Below are positions 30,616 to 39,828 of a DNA stretch of 64,000 bases, piece by piece. The stretch's first letter is position 1, and every line of letters starts with the position of its first letter. Under the pieces are notes generated by a model. That model was not told the DNA's origin, searched no databases, and saw nothing but the letters and a program-made list of their open reading frames with translations. Made by a program: the position numbers and the translations under genes. This stretch comes from Hymenobacter sp. 5317J-9. GTDB taxonomy: Bacteria > Bacteroidota > Bacteroidia > Cytophagales > Hymenobacteraceae. Where the stretch lies: the NCBI RefSeq assembly GCF_022921075.1, contig NZ_CP095050.1:3162001-3226000 (forward strand), written 5' to 3'.

Positions 30616-31917
30616 CTATTGGCCGTATTTGCTGCGGAATTTCTTTTCCAGGTAGGTCTGCTTGCTTTCCAGTGAGATGCTGCGCCCGTCGATGAAAGCA
30701 CGCGACACGGCGTTGGTGCGCATGTCGAGCAGGTCGCCTTTGCTGAGCACCAGCGTGGCGCTCTTGCCGGTTTCCAGCGTACCGTAGTCCTTATCAACGC
30801 CCATAATCTGGGCCGGCGTGAGCGTGATGGCCGTCAGGGCCTGCTCCTTGGTGAGGCCGAAGTTTACGGCCGTGCCGGCAATGAACGCCAGATTGCGCGA
30901 GCCCGCCGTTTCCTGGTCGCCCTGGTAGTCGAGGCAGAAGCGCACGCCGGCGGCCTGTAGCTGGGCGGGCAGCTTGTAGGGCTGGTCGTAGTCGTCGGCA
31001 TCGCGCCGGGGCAGGGCGTGTATGCGCGACACCACCACGCTCACGTCGTTCTGCTTCAGAAAGTCGAGCACCATCCAGGCGTCGCGGGCACCCACCACGG
31101 CCACCTTCTGCGCCCCCAGGCGCTTGGCAAAGCGCACGGCTTCGATGATTTCCTTGCCGTAGTCGGCGTGCAGGTACAACGTCTTGCTGCCATCGAAAAT
31201 GCCAGCCAGCGAGGCCAGGCGCAGGTTTTCCTTACGGCCGGCGGGCAGCTGGCGGTAGGCGCTGGCTTCGCTGAGCAGCTGCTCCAGGTCGCGCAGCTGC
31301 GTTTCGCGGGCTTTCTGACGCTTGTCGAGGGCCGTGGCGTCTTCGTTGGGGTTGTTGCGGAACACCATGGCGGGCCAGGTCAGGTGCTGGCCGTCGTCGG
31401 CGCGCACCACGGCGTCCTGCCAGTTCCAGGCATCGAGCTGCACCACGCTGCTTTGGCCGGCCAGCAGGCCACCGCGAGGCGTGGGCTGGGCCAGCAGCAC
31501 GCCGTTGGTGCGCACGGTGGGCAGGATGTCGGAGTCGGTGTTGTAGGCGATGAGGGCGCGCACGTTGGGGTTCAGCGTGCCCACTTCCTCCTCATCCACA
31601 GTGGCCCGGATGGACTCTACCTCAGTGAGGCCCAGCGTGGTGTTAGGCAGAATTAGGCCCGGATAAAGCTCCTGGCCAGTGGCGTCGATGGTTTCGTAAC
31701 CGCTTTTGTCGGCGGTGAAGCCGGCAGCCGGGCCGGCGTAGGTCAGGCGGCCTTTGTCGAAGGCCAAGGCGGCGTTGGGCACCACGGTGCCGTTGCCCAC
31801 GTGGAGCGTGGCCCCGGTGATGAGCACGGGCTTGGCCTGGGCGGGCGTGGGCATGGGCACTTGGGCCAGGGCGGCACAGGTGGTGCTAGCTAAAGCAAGC
31901 GTGAGTAAAATGCGCAT
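30616..31917 (-). CDS. amidohydrolase-like exported protein lacking the HxH metal motif
   Basis: The 433-residue protein has a signal peptide (cut after AALAQ). It follows the imidazolonepropionase-like amidohydrolase plan: an N-terminal beta-sandwich (ITGATLHVGNGTVVPNAALAFDKGRLTYAGP), then GQELYPGLILPNTTLG, where an active enzyme would have GLID-x-H-x-H. Later the barrel has AQKVAVVGARDAWMV, a FCLDYQGD strand, and NFGLTKEQALTAITLTPAQIMGVDKDYGTLETGK. The first two metal ligands are missing, so it may be a pseudoenzyme or a subunit that pairs with the larger amidohydrolase encoded 7 bases upstream. It is probably periplasmic or surface-exposed. Confidence 0.85.
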   Translation of the reverse strand: MRILLTLALASTTCAALAQVPMPTPAQAKPVLITGATLHVGNGTVVPNAALAFDKGRLTYAGPAAGFTADKSGYETIDATGQELYPGLILPNTTLGLTEVESIRATVDEEEVGTLNPNVRALIAYNTDSDILPTVRTNGVLLAQPTPRGGLLAGQSSVVQLDAWNWQDAVVRADDGQHLTWPAMVFRNNPNEDATALDKRQKARETQLRDLEQLLSEASAYRQLPAGRKENLRLASLAGIFDGSKTLYLHADYGKEIIEAVRFAKRLGAQKVAVVGARDAWMVLDFLKQNDVSVVVSRIHALPRRDADDYDQPYKLPAQLQAAGVRFCLDYQGDQETAGSRNLAFIAGTAVNFGLTKEQALTAITLTPAQIMGVDKDYGTLETGKSATLVLSKGDLLDMRTNAVSRAFIDGRSISLESKQTYLEKKFRSKYGQ

Positions 31918-31924
31918 GAGTTCT

Positions 31925-34900
31925 CTATTTAGCTAGTTCTTTTTCTTCGCCGAGGGTGTCGCAGTGCCACAGGCCCTGGGCTTTGCCGGGGGCGGCCTGG
32001 GTGGGCGCGCCGCCTTTTTTGGCCGTCAGCATGGCTTGCACCAGGCGCTGGCGCTCCTTTTGAATGTCGGCGCGCAGGGCGGCGTCGGCCGCCAGGCTGA
32101 ACATTTCGCGGCCGTCCACAAACGTGTATTCCGGGTGGGCGTAGATGCTGAGCGGGTTGTCGGACCAGAGCACCACGTCGGCGTCCTTGCCTTCCTTGAT
32201 GGAACCCATCCGGGCGTCGAGGTGCAGCATTTTGGCCGGGTTGATGGTGACCAGGCGCAGCGCCTCTTCTTCGGTTAGCCCGCCGTATTTCACCGTTTTG
32301 GCGGCTTCCTGGTTGAGGCGGCGGCTCATCTCGGCGTCATCGGAGTTGATGGCCACGTTCAGCCCGGCCCGCGTCATGATGGCCGCGTTGTACGGGATGG
32401 CGTCCTTCACCTCGTTCTTATAGGCCCACCAGTCCGAGAAGGTGCTGGCGTTCACGCCGTGGGCCTTCATTTTGTCGGCCACCTTGTAGCCTTCCAGAAT
32501 GTGGGTGAAGGTGTTCACCTTGAAGCCCAGGCGGTCGGCCACGTTCAGCAGCATGTTGATTTCGCTCTGCACGTAGCTGTGGCAGGTGATGAAGCGCTGC
32601 TGGTTCAGGATTTCGACCAGCGCCTCCAGCTCCAGGTCGCGGCGCGGGGCCTCGCCCTTTTGCTGCTTGCTTTTGCCGAGCTTGTTCCAGGCCTTCCACT
32701 CCTGCTCGTACTCCTTAGCGCGGGTGAAGGCGTCCACGAACACCTGCTCGGTGCCCATGCGCGTCTGCGGGAAGCGCAGCACGTTCATCTCGCCCCAGTT
32801 GCTCTGCTTCACGTTTTCGCCCAGGGCAAACTTGATGAAGCCCGGCGCACCGGCAATTTTCATGTCCTCAGGCGTGGCGCCCCAGCGCATCTTCACCAGC
32901 GCCGACTGCCCGCCGATGGGGTTAGCCGAGCCGTGCAGCAGCTGCGCGGCCACCACCCCGCCGGCTAGGTCGCGGTAAATCCCCACGTCCTCGTTGTCAA
33001 CAACATCCCCAATGCGGACTTCGCTGGTTACAGCTTGGGTGCCCTCGTTCACCCCGCCCGAAATGGCCAGGTGCGAGTGCTCGTCGATGATACCCGGCGC
33101 CAGGTGCTTGCCCGTGCCGTCGATGCTGCGGGCGCCCTTGGGCAGGCTCAGGTTTTTGCCAATCTTCGTGATTTTGCCGTTTTCCAGCAGCACATCGGTG
33201 CTTTCCAGCTTGCCGGCGGCGTCGCTGGTCCACACCGTGGCGTTCTTGATGAGCGTGGGCTGCTGGCTGGGCATGGCCGCCCGGCCGTAGGCAGCAAACG
33301 GGAACATCACGCTGCCCAGCACCGGCGCCGGGGTCGCTTTGGCCGAGTCACGCTTGGCGGCGCGGGTGGCTTCTTCCTGCCGCACCGCCCGCCATTTTAC
33401 CGGCGTGCCATCGGCCAGCAGTCCATCGCCCTGAAACACGCGGCCCTCCTGCGTGTAGTAGCCGCTCAGCCGCACTGAGCCCTCGGCGGCGGGCTTTTTG
33501 TCGGGCTCCTTCTCCCCTTTCTTCTTTTTTCTATCAGCCGGGTTGAATACCACTGTGGCCAGGTCGCTGGTCACGGTCAGGTTGCCTTTGAGGGTGTCGC
33601 CGGCCGTGGGCACAATTTTGAGTTCCGGTGCCTCGGGCTTGCCCTGAATCAGGAAGCGGCCCTCGGGCTGGCTGCCGATTTTCAGGCTGTACACGCCGCG
33701 GTAGTCGGCTGGCACGGTGCTTAGCTGGTACCGCTCGCCCTGCACCCAATTGTCGAGCAACACGTTGTCGTCGGCAAGCAAGTTGGCCGAGCACACGATG
33801 AAATTGGCTTCCATGCCCGGCTTCAGCGCCCCGACCCGGTCCTGGGCGCGCAGCAGGCGCGCGGGCGTTTCGGTGAGGGCCTGCAGCGCCGCGGTTTCGC
33901 TCAGGCCGTACTGGGCCGCTTTGCGCAGGTTGGGCAGGAATTTCTTTTTGTCCTTCAGGTCGGCAGCCGTGAGGGCAAAGGGCACACCGGCCTGGCTGAG
34001 CCTAGCGGCGTTGGCGGGCGCCAACTCCCAGTGCTTCAGGTCTTCGAGCGGAATGCGCAGGGCATCGTACACGTCGGCCACGTCGTAGGCATCCGGGAAG
34101 TTAAGGGGCAGCACGAAGGCGGCGCCCGTCTTTTTCAGGTCGTCGAGGCGCTGGTACTCGTCGCCCCGGCCCTTAATGATGTATTGCTGGCCGGCTTCGT
34201 CGCCCAGCTTATCGGCGCGCAGGGCCGAGAGCTTGTCGCTCACCTGGAAAATGGCCGGCAGCGCCTTTTGCTGGCTCAGCGCCTGCAGCGAGAGGTTGCG
34301 CTCGCGGCTGGGGCTGCGCTGGTTCCACTGGGCGTCGAGGTAGGTTTGGCGCAGCAGCGCAATGCTGCCCATGAGCGAGCCCGGGTAGTCCTGGGTGCTC
34401 GTGCCCTTGTCGAACGACAACCCCGAGGCGGCTTTTTCCAGTAGCATTACCTCCTGCTCGCGCCGGTTGGTGTTCAAACTCACCAGCGCCGCCGTGCCGC
34501 GCATGATGCCGTCGGCCTGCTGCGTGAGCACGGCCCCGAAGCCCAGCGCCCGGTAGGCCGTGGCCTGGTCGTTGTTGATTTTGAACTGCTCGGCGGCGTT
34601 CACCTCCGGGTGAATGGCCTGGTTCCAGCTGTAGGCGCCGGTTTTCTGACTGTCGAACTGCGGGCCTACGCGCCGGCTCTGGCGCTGCGCGGCCGGAATT
34701 TCGGGCACGCCGTAGCTAGTGTACACATCCACAAACCCCGGGTAGATGAACTTGCCGCGCACGTCCTGCACCACGGCCCCGGCCGGGATTTTTACGGCCG
34801 CCGCCGGGCCGGCAGTCACCACTTTTCCGTCCCGCACCAGCAGCGTGGCGTCGCTGATTTTGGTCTTGTAGTCAGTGAATAGCGTGGCGTGGGTGAAGGC

Positions 34901-35023
34901 GAATACGCCCGGGCGCTGGTCGTACACGCCGTTGCGCGGGAAGGTGCCGGGCTGGGCCGCAGCGGCCGTGCCCAGCAGCGCTAGGCCGGCCGCCAACGGC
35001 AGCCGTGGAGTAGCAATTTTCAT
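31925..35023 (-). CDS. tandem amidohydrolase domain exported protein (N-half degenerate)
   Basis: From the ATG at 35023 (a TTG lies directly before it), the product has 1032 residues with a signal peptide (ending GTAAAAQ). It contains two amidohydrolase modules. In the N-terminal half, GKFIYPGFVDVYTSYG lacks the HxH motif. A beta-rich linker with a Lys-rich segment (KKKKGEKEPDKKP, about 500-512) joins to the C-terminal half, where GKHLAPGIIDEHSHLAISGGVNEG keeps the HxH pair; GLTEEEALRLVTINPAKMLHLDARMGSIKEGKDADVV is the typical end of the barrel, and HSYVQSEINMLLN and FTHILEGYKVADKM carry further His. So only the C-terminal module should bind metals. It is co-transcribed with the smaller protein downstream. 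Likely substrates are cyclic amides or peptides in the periplasm, unknown. Confidence 0.88.
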   Translation of the reverse strand: MKIATPRLPLAAGLALLGTAAAAQPGTFPRNGVYDQRPGVFAFTHATLFTDYKTKISDATLLVRDGKVVTAGPAAAVKIPAGAVVQDVRGKFIYPGFVDVYTSYGVPEIPAAQRQSRRVGPQFDSQKTGAYSWNQAIHPEVNAAEQFKINNDQATAYRALGFGAVLTQQADGIMRGTAALVSLNTNRREQEVMLLEKAASGLSFDKGTSTQDYPGSLMGSIALLRQTYLDAQWNQRSPSRERNLSLQALSQQKALPAIFQVSDKLSALRADKLGDEAGQQYIIKGRGDEYQRLDDLKKTGAAFVLPLNFPDAYDVADVYDALRIPLEDLKHWELAPANAARLSQAGVPFALTAADLKDKKKFLPNLRKAAQYGLSETAALQALTETPARLLRAQDRVGALKPGMEANFIVCSANLLADDNVLLDNWVQGERYQLSTVPADYRGVYSLKIGSQPEGRFLIQGKPEAPELKIVPTAGDTLKGNLTVTSDLATVVFNPADRKKKKGEKEPDKKPAAEGSVRLSGYYTQEGRVFQGDGLLADGTPVKWRAVRQEEATRAAKRDSAKATPAPVLGSVMFPFAAYGRAAMPSQQPTLIKNATVWTSDAAGKLESTDVLLENGKITKIGKNLSLPKGARSIDGTGKHLAPGIIDEHSHLAISGGVNEGTQAVTSEVRIGDVVDNEDVGIYRDLAGGVVAAQLLHGSANPIGGQSALVKMRWGATPEDMKIAGAPGFIKFALGENVKQSNWGEMNVLRFPQTRMGTEQVFVDAFTRAKEYEQEWKAWNKLGKSKQQKGEAPRRDLELEALVEILNQQRFITCHSYVQSEINMLLNVADRLGFKVNTFTHILEGYKVADKMKAHGVNASTFSDWWAYKNEVKDAIPYNAAIMTRAGLNVAINSDDAEMSRRLNQEAAKTVKYGGLTEEEALRLVTINPAKMLHLDARMGSIKEGKDADVVLWSDNPLSIYAHPEYTFVDGREMFSLAADAALRADIQKERQRLVQAMLTAKKGGAPTQAAPGKAQGLWHCDTLGEEKELAK

Positions 35024-35088
35024 CAAATGGCGGGTCGATGGTTGAGAGTTTCTCCAAAAAAGGCTGGAGTCGTTGCTCTTTTTCTCAT

Positions 35089-35096
35089 CAAATGTA
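35089..35096 (-). promoter_or_regulatory. -7 box (TACATTTG) of the amidohydrolase operon
   Basis: TACATTTG on the minus strand matches TAnnTTTG fully. A TTG at 35120-35118 lies 21 bases further upstream, giving the Bacteroidota -33/-7 spacing. The ATG is 66 bases downstream. Confidence 0.65.
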
Positions 35097-35201
35097 GCCC
35101 TTTGGCCAGCGCCCCAGCAACGGTACTGCTCAAATGAAAGTAAGCAGCAGAAAACCGGGGCTTGCAGCCCCCTATTTGTTCACCATTTCGTTTTCATTTT
35201 T

Positions 35202-35411
35202 ATGCGCAAGGGCACCAAAGTTTCCTGGAAATACGGCACCGGCACCGCCACCGGCAAAATTGAGTCTGTGCACAAAGAGTCCATCTCCCGCACCATCAAG
35301 GGCGCCGAAATTCACCGCAACGGCTCGGCCGACGACCCGGCCCTGGTCATCGTGCAGGACAACGGCGACAGGGTGCTCAAGCTCAAAAGCGAAGTGAAGG
35401 CCGCCAGTTAA
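35202..35411 (+). CDS. DUF2945/TUDOR-like small protein (hypervirulence-associated domain)
   Basis: This 69-residue basic protein starts at ATG 35202 (MRKGTKVSWKYGTGTATGKI) and has the DUF2945 pattern: KG(T)xVSW(K), a GxxxG turn, then HRNGSADDPALVIVQDNGDRVLKLKSEV. In fungal proteins this fold is called the hypervirulence-associated TUDOR domain; bacterial copies are common, short and of unknown function, probably cytoplasmic. It is alone between the divergent amidohydrolase operon and the DUF418 gene; a striking AT-only palindrome follows its stop by 17 bases. Confidence 0.85.
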   Translation: MRKGTKVSWKYGTGTATGKIESVHKESISRTIKGAEIHRNGSADDPALVIVQDNGDRVLKLKSEVKAAS

Positions 35412-35428
35412 GCGGGGCGGTATCGGCA

Positions 35429-35454
35429 TAATATATAATTTTAATTATATATTA
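35429..35454. repeat. AT-only 26-base perfect palindrome
   Basis: TAATATATAATT and AATTATATATTA are perfect 12-bp arms around TT, with no G or C in 26 bases in a GC-rich segment. It lies between the DUF2945 stop and the DUF418 start. It could be a terminator-like hairpin, a protein-binding site, or the promoter of the DUF418 gene. Confidence 0.7.
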
Positions 35455-35485
35455 ACAGCTCCACTTACCCCAAGTCCTGCGCCCG

Positions 35486-36768
35486 ATGCCTCCTCTCCCC
35501 CCCTGCCGGCCGCGCCACTGGCCGAAACCGACCGCGCCGAACTGCTGGACGCCCTGCGCGGCTTTGCCCTGTGCGGCGTGTGCCTGGCCAATCTGTTTAC
35601 GGGGTTTGCGGCCTGGAACGAGCCGGGCGGGGTGCCGGCCGCCCAGCTGCCCACCGCCGCCACCGACCCGGCCGCCGCCTTCCTCATTCGGGCGCTGGTC
35701 GACGGCAAGTTCTACTCGCTGTTTTCGCTGCTGTTTGGGGTGGGCTTTGCGGTGCAGCTGCAAAGCGCCACCGCCCGGGGCGACGCGCAACTGCTGACGT
35801 ATCGGCGGCGCCTGTGGGTGATGCTGGGCATCGGGCTGGTGCACCTGCTGTTCATCTGGCCCGGCGATATTCTGGCCTTTTACGCGCTGGTGGGGCTGCT
35901 GCTGGTACGGCTGCGCCACCTGCCCGACCGGGCCATTGGCCGCTGGGCCGTGGGGCTGCTGCTGCTGCCGGTGCCGCTGTGGGCCGTGTTCTGGCTGGGC
36001 GGCGGCTGGCAGGCCCGGTTGCCGCTCACGCCGGCGGCGCCATTCTACGCCGTGGCCCAGGCCCTCGACCAGCCCCTGCACATCACCTCCTTCTACCAGG
36101 TGGTAGCCAATTCCGACTGGGTCTTTTTCGCGAAAGCCATGCGCTCGGGCTTCTTCTACCGGGCCGGCGACTTGCTTTTTCAATGGCGCATCTGCAAGGT
36201 GCTGGCCATGTTTCTGCTGGGGCTGTGGGTGGGCCGGCACCAGGTATCCCGGCAGCTCGATGCCTACCGGCCCCTGTTGCGGCGCGTAGCTTTGGGCGGA
36301 TTGGTACTGGGCCTGGCCGCCAGCCTGCTCAACGCCTACCTCGACCACGGCCGCGCCTACAACCTGGGCCAGACGCCGGGGCTGTCCTTTGCCGTGCTAT
36401 ATGCGCTGGGCGTGGCGCCGTTGGCGCTGGGCTACGCGGCCACGTTTGCGCTGGCCTGGCGTCGGCCGGGTGCCCAGCAGGTACTGCGCCAATTAGCCCC
36501 GCTGGGGCGCATGGCCCTCACTTGCTACCTCAGCCAGAGCTTCATTGGCGCTTTCCTGTTTTACGGGCTGGGCCTAGGGTGGGCGGGCAAGGTAGGGCCC
36601 ACGCTGCTCTGGCCCCTGGCCGCAGGCGTTGTGGGCGGCCAGCTCCTGTTCTGCCGCTGGTGGCTGAAACGCTACCAGTTTGGGCCGGCCGAATGGGTAT
36701 GGCGCAGCCTCAGCTACCGGCGGGCACAGCCGCTACGCCGCAAGGCGGCACTGGCCGCGGCGGCATAG
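35486..36768 (+). CDS. DUF418 family membrane protein, start affected by a frameshift in a C run
   Basis: The body reads in one frame to 36768 with the DUF418 pattern: the helix DRAELLDALRGFALCGVCLAN, LVDGKFYSLFSLLFGVGFA, LWVMLGIGLVHLLFIWPGDIL, and the C-terminal GRMALTCYLSQSFIG with a final WWLKRYQFGPAEWVWRSLSY, with about eight membrane helices in all. The conserved N-terminal part has no start codon in its own frame; only a GTG inside it (35578) is available. The ATG at 35486 lies one base out of frame: one extra C in the seven-C run at 35497-35503 joins it to give MPPLPPLPAAPLAETDRAEL. DUF418 proteins are putative transporters or acyltransferase-like proteins with no proven role. Function here is unknown. 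Confidence 0.8.
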
Positions 36769-36830
36769 GATGGTTTGTGTGCCGCAACAAGGCAGGCGCC
36801 GTCTGGGCAAGGCAACAGTCGCCCGCTTCT

Positions 36831-37376
36831 TTAACGTTGCAAAACGGCCCCGCGCCCACTGCCGTCACCGTCGGCCACCACGGGCACGCCGTTGAGCACG
36901 AAGCGACGGCGCGTGTTCTGGCCGCAGCCGCAACAGCCGTCGCCACCGCTTTCCCCAATCTGCAATTCAATATCGCTTAAATCGTACGTCCGGTTAGTGG
37001 CCGGCAGCACAAAACGGAAGTTATAGCTTTCCAGGTTGGATGGGGCCGGCACCGAAACCATCGCCGGCCAGGGTAAGGAGCGCAACGTGACTCCACCATT
37101 GTAAAAATTGGTGCCGCCACGCACTTGGCGCACAGTATCAATCGGCCGGGCAAAACCGGGTGCTACGTAGCGTACCGCGTAACCTCCCGCTAGGTCAGCC
37201 CTGCGGAAGCCGCCGTGCAGGCTGTCCACGTCTATGTAGACGATGATGTCGTCGATGAAAGCATTGCACGGCGAGCAATAGACACCGGCGCATTTGTCGC
37301 CGCAGCCGCTCAGGAGCGTACCAGCCCCGGTTAGCGCAACGATGCTGAAGGCAGAAAGAAGGTGAGGGCTTTTCAT
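36831..37376 (-). CDS. hypothetical lipoprotein, Cys-rich
   Basis: A 181-residue protein with a lipoprotein signal (hydrophobic stretch then LLSGC, Cys at about 25). The mature part has CAGVYCSPCNAFIDD, several beta-strand-like segments (GYAVRYVAPGF, FRFVLPATNRTYDLSDIEL), and a CCGCGQNTRRRFVLNG motif near the end. Eight or so Cys residues suggest disulfides or metal binding outside the cytoplasm. I do not recognise a family. It is convergent with the DUF418 gene (62 bases between the stops). Its start is separated from the permease gene by a strong terminator. Confidence 0.75.
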   Translation of the reverse strand: MKSPHLLSAFSIVALTGAGTLLSGCGDKCAGVYCSPCNAFIDDIIVYIDVDSLHGGFRRADLAGGYAVRYVAPGFARPIDTVRQVRGGTNFYNGGVTLRSLPWPAMVSVPAPSNLESYNFRFVLPATNRTYDLSDIELQIGESGGDGCCGCGQNTRRRFVLNGVPVVADGDGSGRGAVLQR

Positions 37377-37443
37377 AGGAAGGCTAGGGACGGACCACGG
37401 CAGCCTGACCGCCTACCGGCCAGATTGGTTGCCTAAGGATACT

Positions 37444-37479
37444 AAAAAAACCCCGCCGGTGCTTACCGGCGGGGTTTTT
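37444..37479 (-). terminator. Rho-independent terminator of the amino-acid permease gene
   Basis: CCCCGCCGGT-gctt-ACCGGCGGGG with flanking A and T runs on both sides. Its T run on the minus strand (complement of 37444-37450) serves the permease gene ending at 37503. Confidence 0.85.
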
Positions 37480-37502
37480 CAAGATGAAGTCTGACTAGCG
37501 AC

Positions 37503-39083
37503 CTACAGGTTGTTCGGGTCGGGCTTGATGAAGGCTTCTTCCTCCATTTCGGTGGGCACCACCACCACGCCCTTCTGGAGCATGGAGTTTTGCTTGCCGT
37601 AGAGGAAGTACACGATGAAGCCCAGCAACATCCAGCCCACGGCCACTTTCAGCGTGAACGCATCGAGGCCGACGATGAGCAGCGTGCACACCAGCGCACC
37701 CATGATGGGCACCAGCGGGAAGCTGGGCGACGAGAGCGGCGCGCGGAACGGACGCGGCTGGTCGGGGTCGGAGCGGCGCATAATCCACACGCCGATGCTC
37801 ACCAGCACGAAGGCCAGCAGCGTGCCAAACGAGGTGAGGTCGCCAGCCAGCGAGCCGGGCACGAAAGCCGCAAACAAGCCCACAAATACCATCAGCATCA
37901 GGTTCGACTTGTAGGGGGTGTTGAACTTGGGGTGCAGCTCCGAAAACGCCTTGGGCATCAGGCCGTCTTTGGCCATGGAGAAGAACACGCGGCTCTGGCC
38001 CATGAGCATTACGAGGATAACCGAGGTGAAACCGAGCAGGATGCCCACCGTGACGCCCGTGGCCAGCCAGCCGTAGCCGGGCATGTGCGCCCGAATGGCA
38101 TAGGCCACCGAAGCTTCGCCGCCCAGCGCCGGGTCGGCAAACTCGCGCCAGCTGGCCACGCCCGTCAGCACGTGGCCGAACAGGATGTACAGCACCGTGC
38201 AGATGGCCAACGAACCCAGAATGCCGATGGGCATGTCGCGCTTGGGGTTGCGCGCTTCCTGCGCCGCCGTGCTCACGGCGTCGAAACCAATGAAGGCAAA
38301 GAACACAATCCCCGCGCCGCCGATGATGCCGCCCAGGCCGTGCTTGAAGAAGCCTTCGTAGGTGCGCACCGTTTCGCCGGCCGCGTTTTTCACCACGGCA
38401 TCGGCCGGAATGAGGTAGGGCGTGTGGTTGGCCGAGTTGATGAACTGCCAGCCCACGGCGATGAACACCACCACGATGAGCACCTTCAGCACCACGATGA
38501 CGGCGTTGAACAGGGCCGACTCCTGCGTGCCCTTCACCAGCAGCAGGCTGAGCATCACGATGATGAACAACGCCGGCAGGTTGACGATGCCGTGCTGCTC
38601 CACGTTGTTGATGACGGCGTGCTCGAAGGGCGAGTGGCATAAACTATACGGTATACTGGTGCCAAAGACCTCCAAGAGCTTGTTCAGGTACTCGCTCCAG
38701 GCAATGCTGACAGTAGCCGCGCCTAGGGCGTATTCCATCACGAGGGCCCAACCGATGACCCAGGCCACAAACTCGCCCATGGTGGTGTAGGCGTAGGTGT
38801 AGGCCGAGCCGGCAATGGGAATCATGGCCGCAAACTCGGCGTAGCACAGGCCCGCGAACACGCAGCCAAACGCCGCCAGAATGAAAGCCAGCGTGACGCC
38901 CGGCCCGGAAGCCTGCGCGGCAGCCGCGGCGGTGCGCACAAACAGGCCCGCCCCGATGATGGCGCCCACGCCCAGGGCCACGAGGTTGCCGGCGCCCAGC
39001 GTGCGCTGCAGGGTGCCGTGTCCGGAAGCATTGGCCTCGCCCAGAAGCACGGACAGGGGTTTTTTGGCGAAAATACTTGCCAT
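37503..39083 (-). CDS. APC family amino acid permease (cationic amino acid transporter type)
   Basis: This 526-residue protein has about 12-14 membrane helices. The N-terminal LVALGVGAIIGAGLFVRTAAAAAQASGPGV is the TM1 signature of the amino acid-polyamine-organocation family, and GIVFFAFIGFDAVSTAAQEARNPKRDMPIGILGSL is the TM6 region of the CAT subfamily; the C-terminal extension has two more helices (VPIMGALVCTLLIVGLDAF, VGWMLLGFIVYFLYGKQNS). It should import an amino acid by proton symport or exchange; the CAT type suggests a cationic or broad substrate. ATG at 39083 is preferred; the gene has its own terminator at 37444. Confidence 0.92.
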   Translation of the reverse strand: MASIFAKKPLSVLLGEANASGHGTLQRTLGAGNLVALGVGAIIGAGLFVRTAAAAAQASGPGVTLAFILAAFGCVFAGLCYAEFAAMIPIAGSAYTYAYTTMGEFVAWVIGWALVMEYALGAATVSIAWSEYLNKLLEVFGTSIPYSLCHSPFEHAVINNVEQHGIVNLPALFIIVMLSLLLVKGTQESALFNAVIVVLKVLIVVVFIAVGWQFINSANHTPYLIPADAVVKNAAGETVRTYEGFFKHGLGGIIGGAGIVFFAFIGFDAVSTAAQEARNPKRDMPIGILGSLAICTVLYILFGHVLTGVASWREFADPALGGEASVAYAIRAHMPGYGWLATGVTVGILLGFTSVILVMLMGQSRVFFSMAKDGLMPKAFSELHPKFNTPYKSNLMLMVFVGLFAAFVPGSLAGDLTSFGTLLAFVLVSIGVWIMRRSDPDQPRPFRAPLSSPSFPLVPIMGALVCTLLIVGLDAFTLKVAVGWMLLGFIVYFLYGKQNSMLQKGVVVVPTEMEEEAFIKPDPNNL

Positions 39084-39335
39084 GTGTTAAGTGTAAAGGA
39101 GGAAGAAGTGTGAAATAAAGGGTTCGGTAAACGGGATGGTCCGACGCTATTTGCCCGGGTTTTGCCCCAGAAAACAGCGGCGGGCCCGAAATATAGGCAG
39201 CAAATTGGCTCCGAATGGGCGCCCGCTGCCAGGGCCCCTGACGCGGGCGGCCTTCCACCGTTGCCCGGCCGTGCTTAAACCCGCCGCGCCCCGCAGCATC
39301 CAACGCCCGTGTTTCACCCTTCATCACCCCGCTTT

Positions 39336-39755
39336 ATGAAAAGAATCCTTGTGTTGCTCGCTCTTTCGCTCGGCGCCGCCAGCGCCGCTTCGGCCCAGGC
39401 CCCGGCCAATGCCGGCATGGCCACCGCGCAAGCCACGCCCGAGCAGCAGGCCCAACGCCGCACCCAGTACCTCGCCAAAGAACTAGGCCTCAGCGCCGAC
39501 CAGCAGGCCAAGTTGCAGCCCATCTTGCTGGCCCAGCGCCAGGAAATGATGGCCATGCGCGAGAAGGTACAAACCGGCGGCCGCCAGCGCGGCATGGGCC
39601 AGGACCTGAAAGCCGCCCAAGCCAAATACACCGACCAGATTAAGGCCGTGCTCACGCCGGAGCAATTTGCGAAGTTCGACCAGATGAAAGACGACGCCCG
39701 CGACAAAATGCGCGAGCGCCGGGCCAGCGGCCAGGGCCGGCCGGCCGGCCGATAA
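39336..39755 (+). CDS. Spy/CpxP-like periplasmic helical protein 1
   Basis: The 139-residue product has a signal peptide (MKRILVLLALSL, cut after ASAQ). The mature part is all-helical and Gln/Ala/Lys-rich, with LGLSADQQAKLQPILLAQRQEM and the repeated motif LTPEQFAKFDQMKDDARDKM near the C-terminus. This resembles the LTxxQ-motif Spy/CpxP family of periplasmic chaperones, though the motif spacing differs. A homologous protein lies 170 bases downstream. A hairpin terminator ends the transcript between the two genes, so each has its own promoter. Confidence 0.8.
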   Translation: MKRILVLLALSLGAASAASAQAPANAGMATAQATPEQQAQRRTQYLAKELGLSADQQAKLQPILLAQRQEMMAMREKVQTGGRQRGMGQDLKAAQAKYTDQIKAVLTPEQFAKFDQMKDDARDKMRERRASGQGRPAGR

Positions 39756-39775
39756 GCCTCCGGGTTTTCGTCTGC

Positions 39776-39813
39776 AAAAAGGCCCTGCTCATCGATACAA
39801 GCAGGGCCTTTTT
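39776..39813 (+). terminator. Rho-independent terminator after Spy-like gene 1
   Basis: AAAAAGGCCCTGCT (39776) and GCAGGGCCTTTTT (to 39813) form a GC-rich stem with flanking A and T runs, 21 bases after the stop. Confidence 0.85.
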
Positions 39814-39828
39814 GCAGGGCACCCAGTC

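Noticed and set aside
39206..39222. Possible sigma-54 site TTGGCTCCGAATGGGCG before Spy-like gene 1
   Set aside because: Spacing is right, but the -12 half is GGGC instead of TTGC and the site lies over 110 bases from the ATG; too weak to list as a feature.
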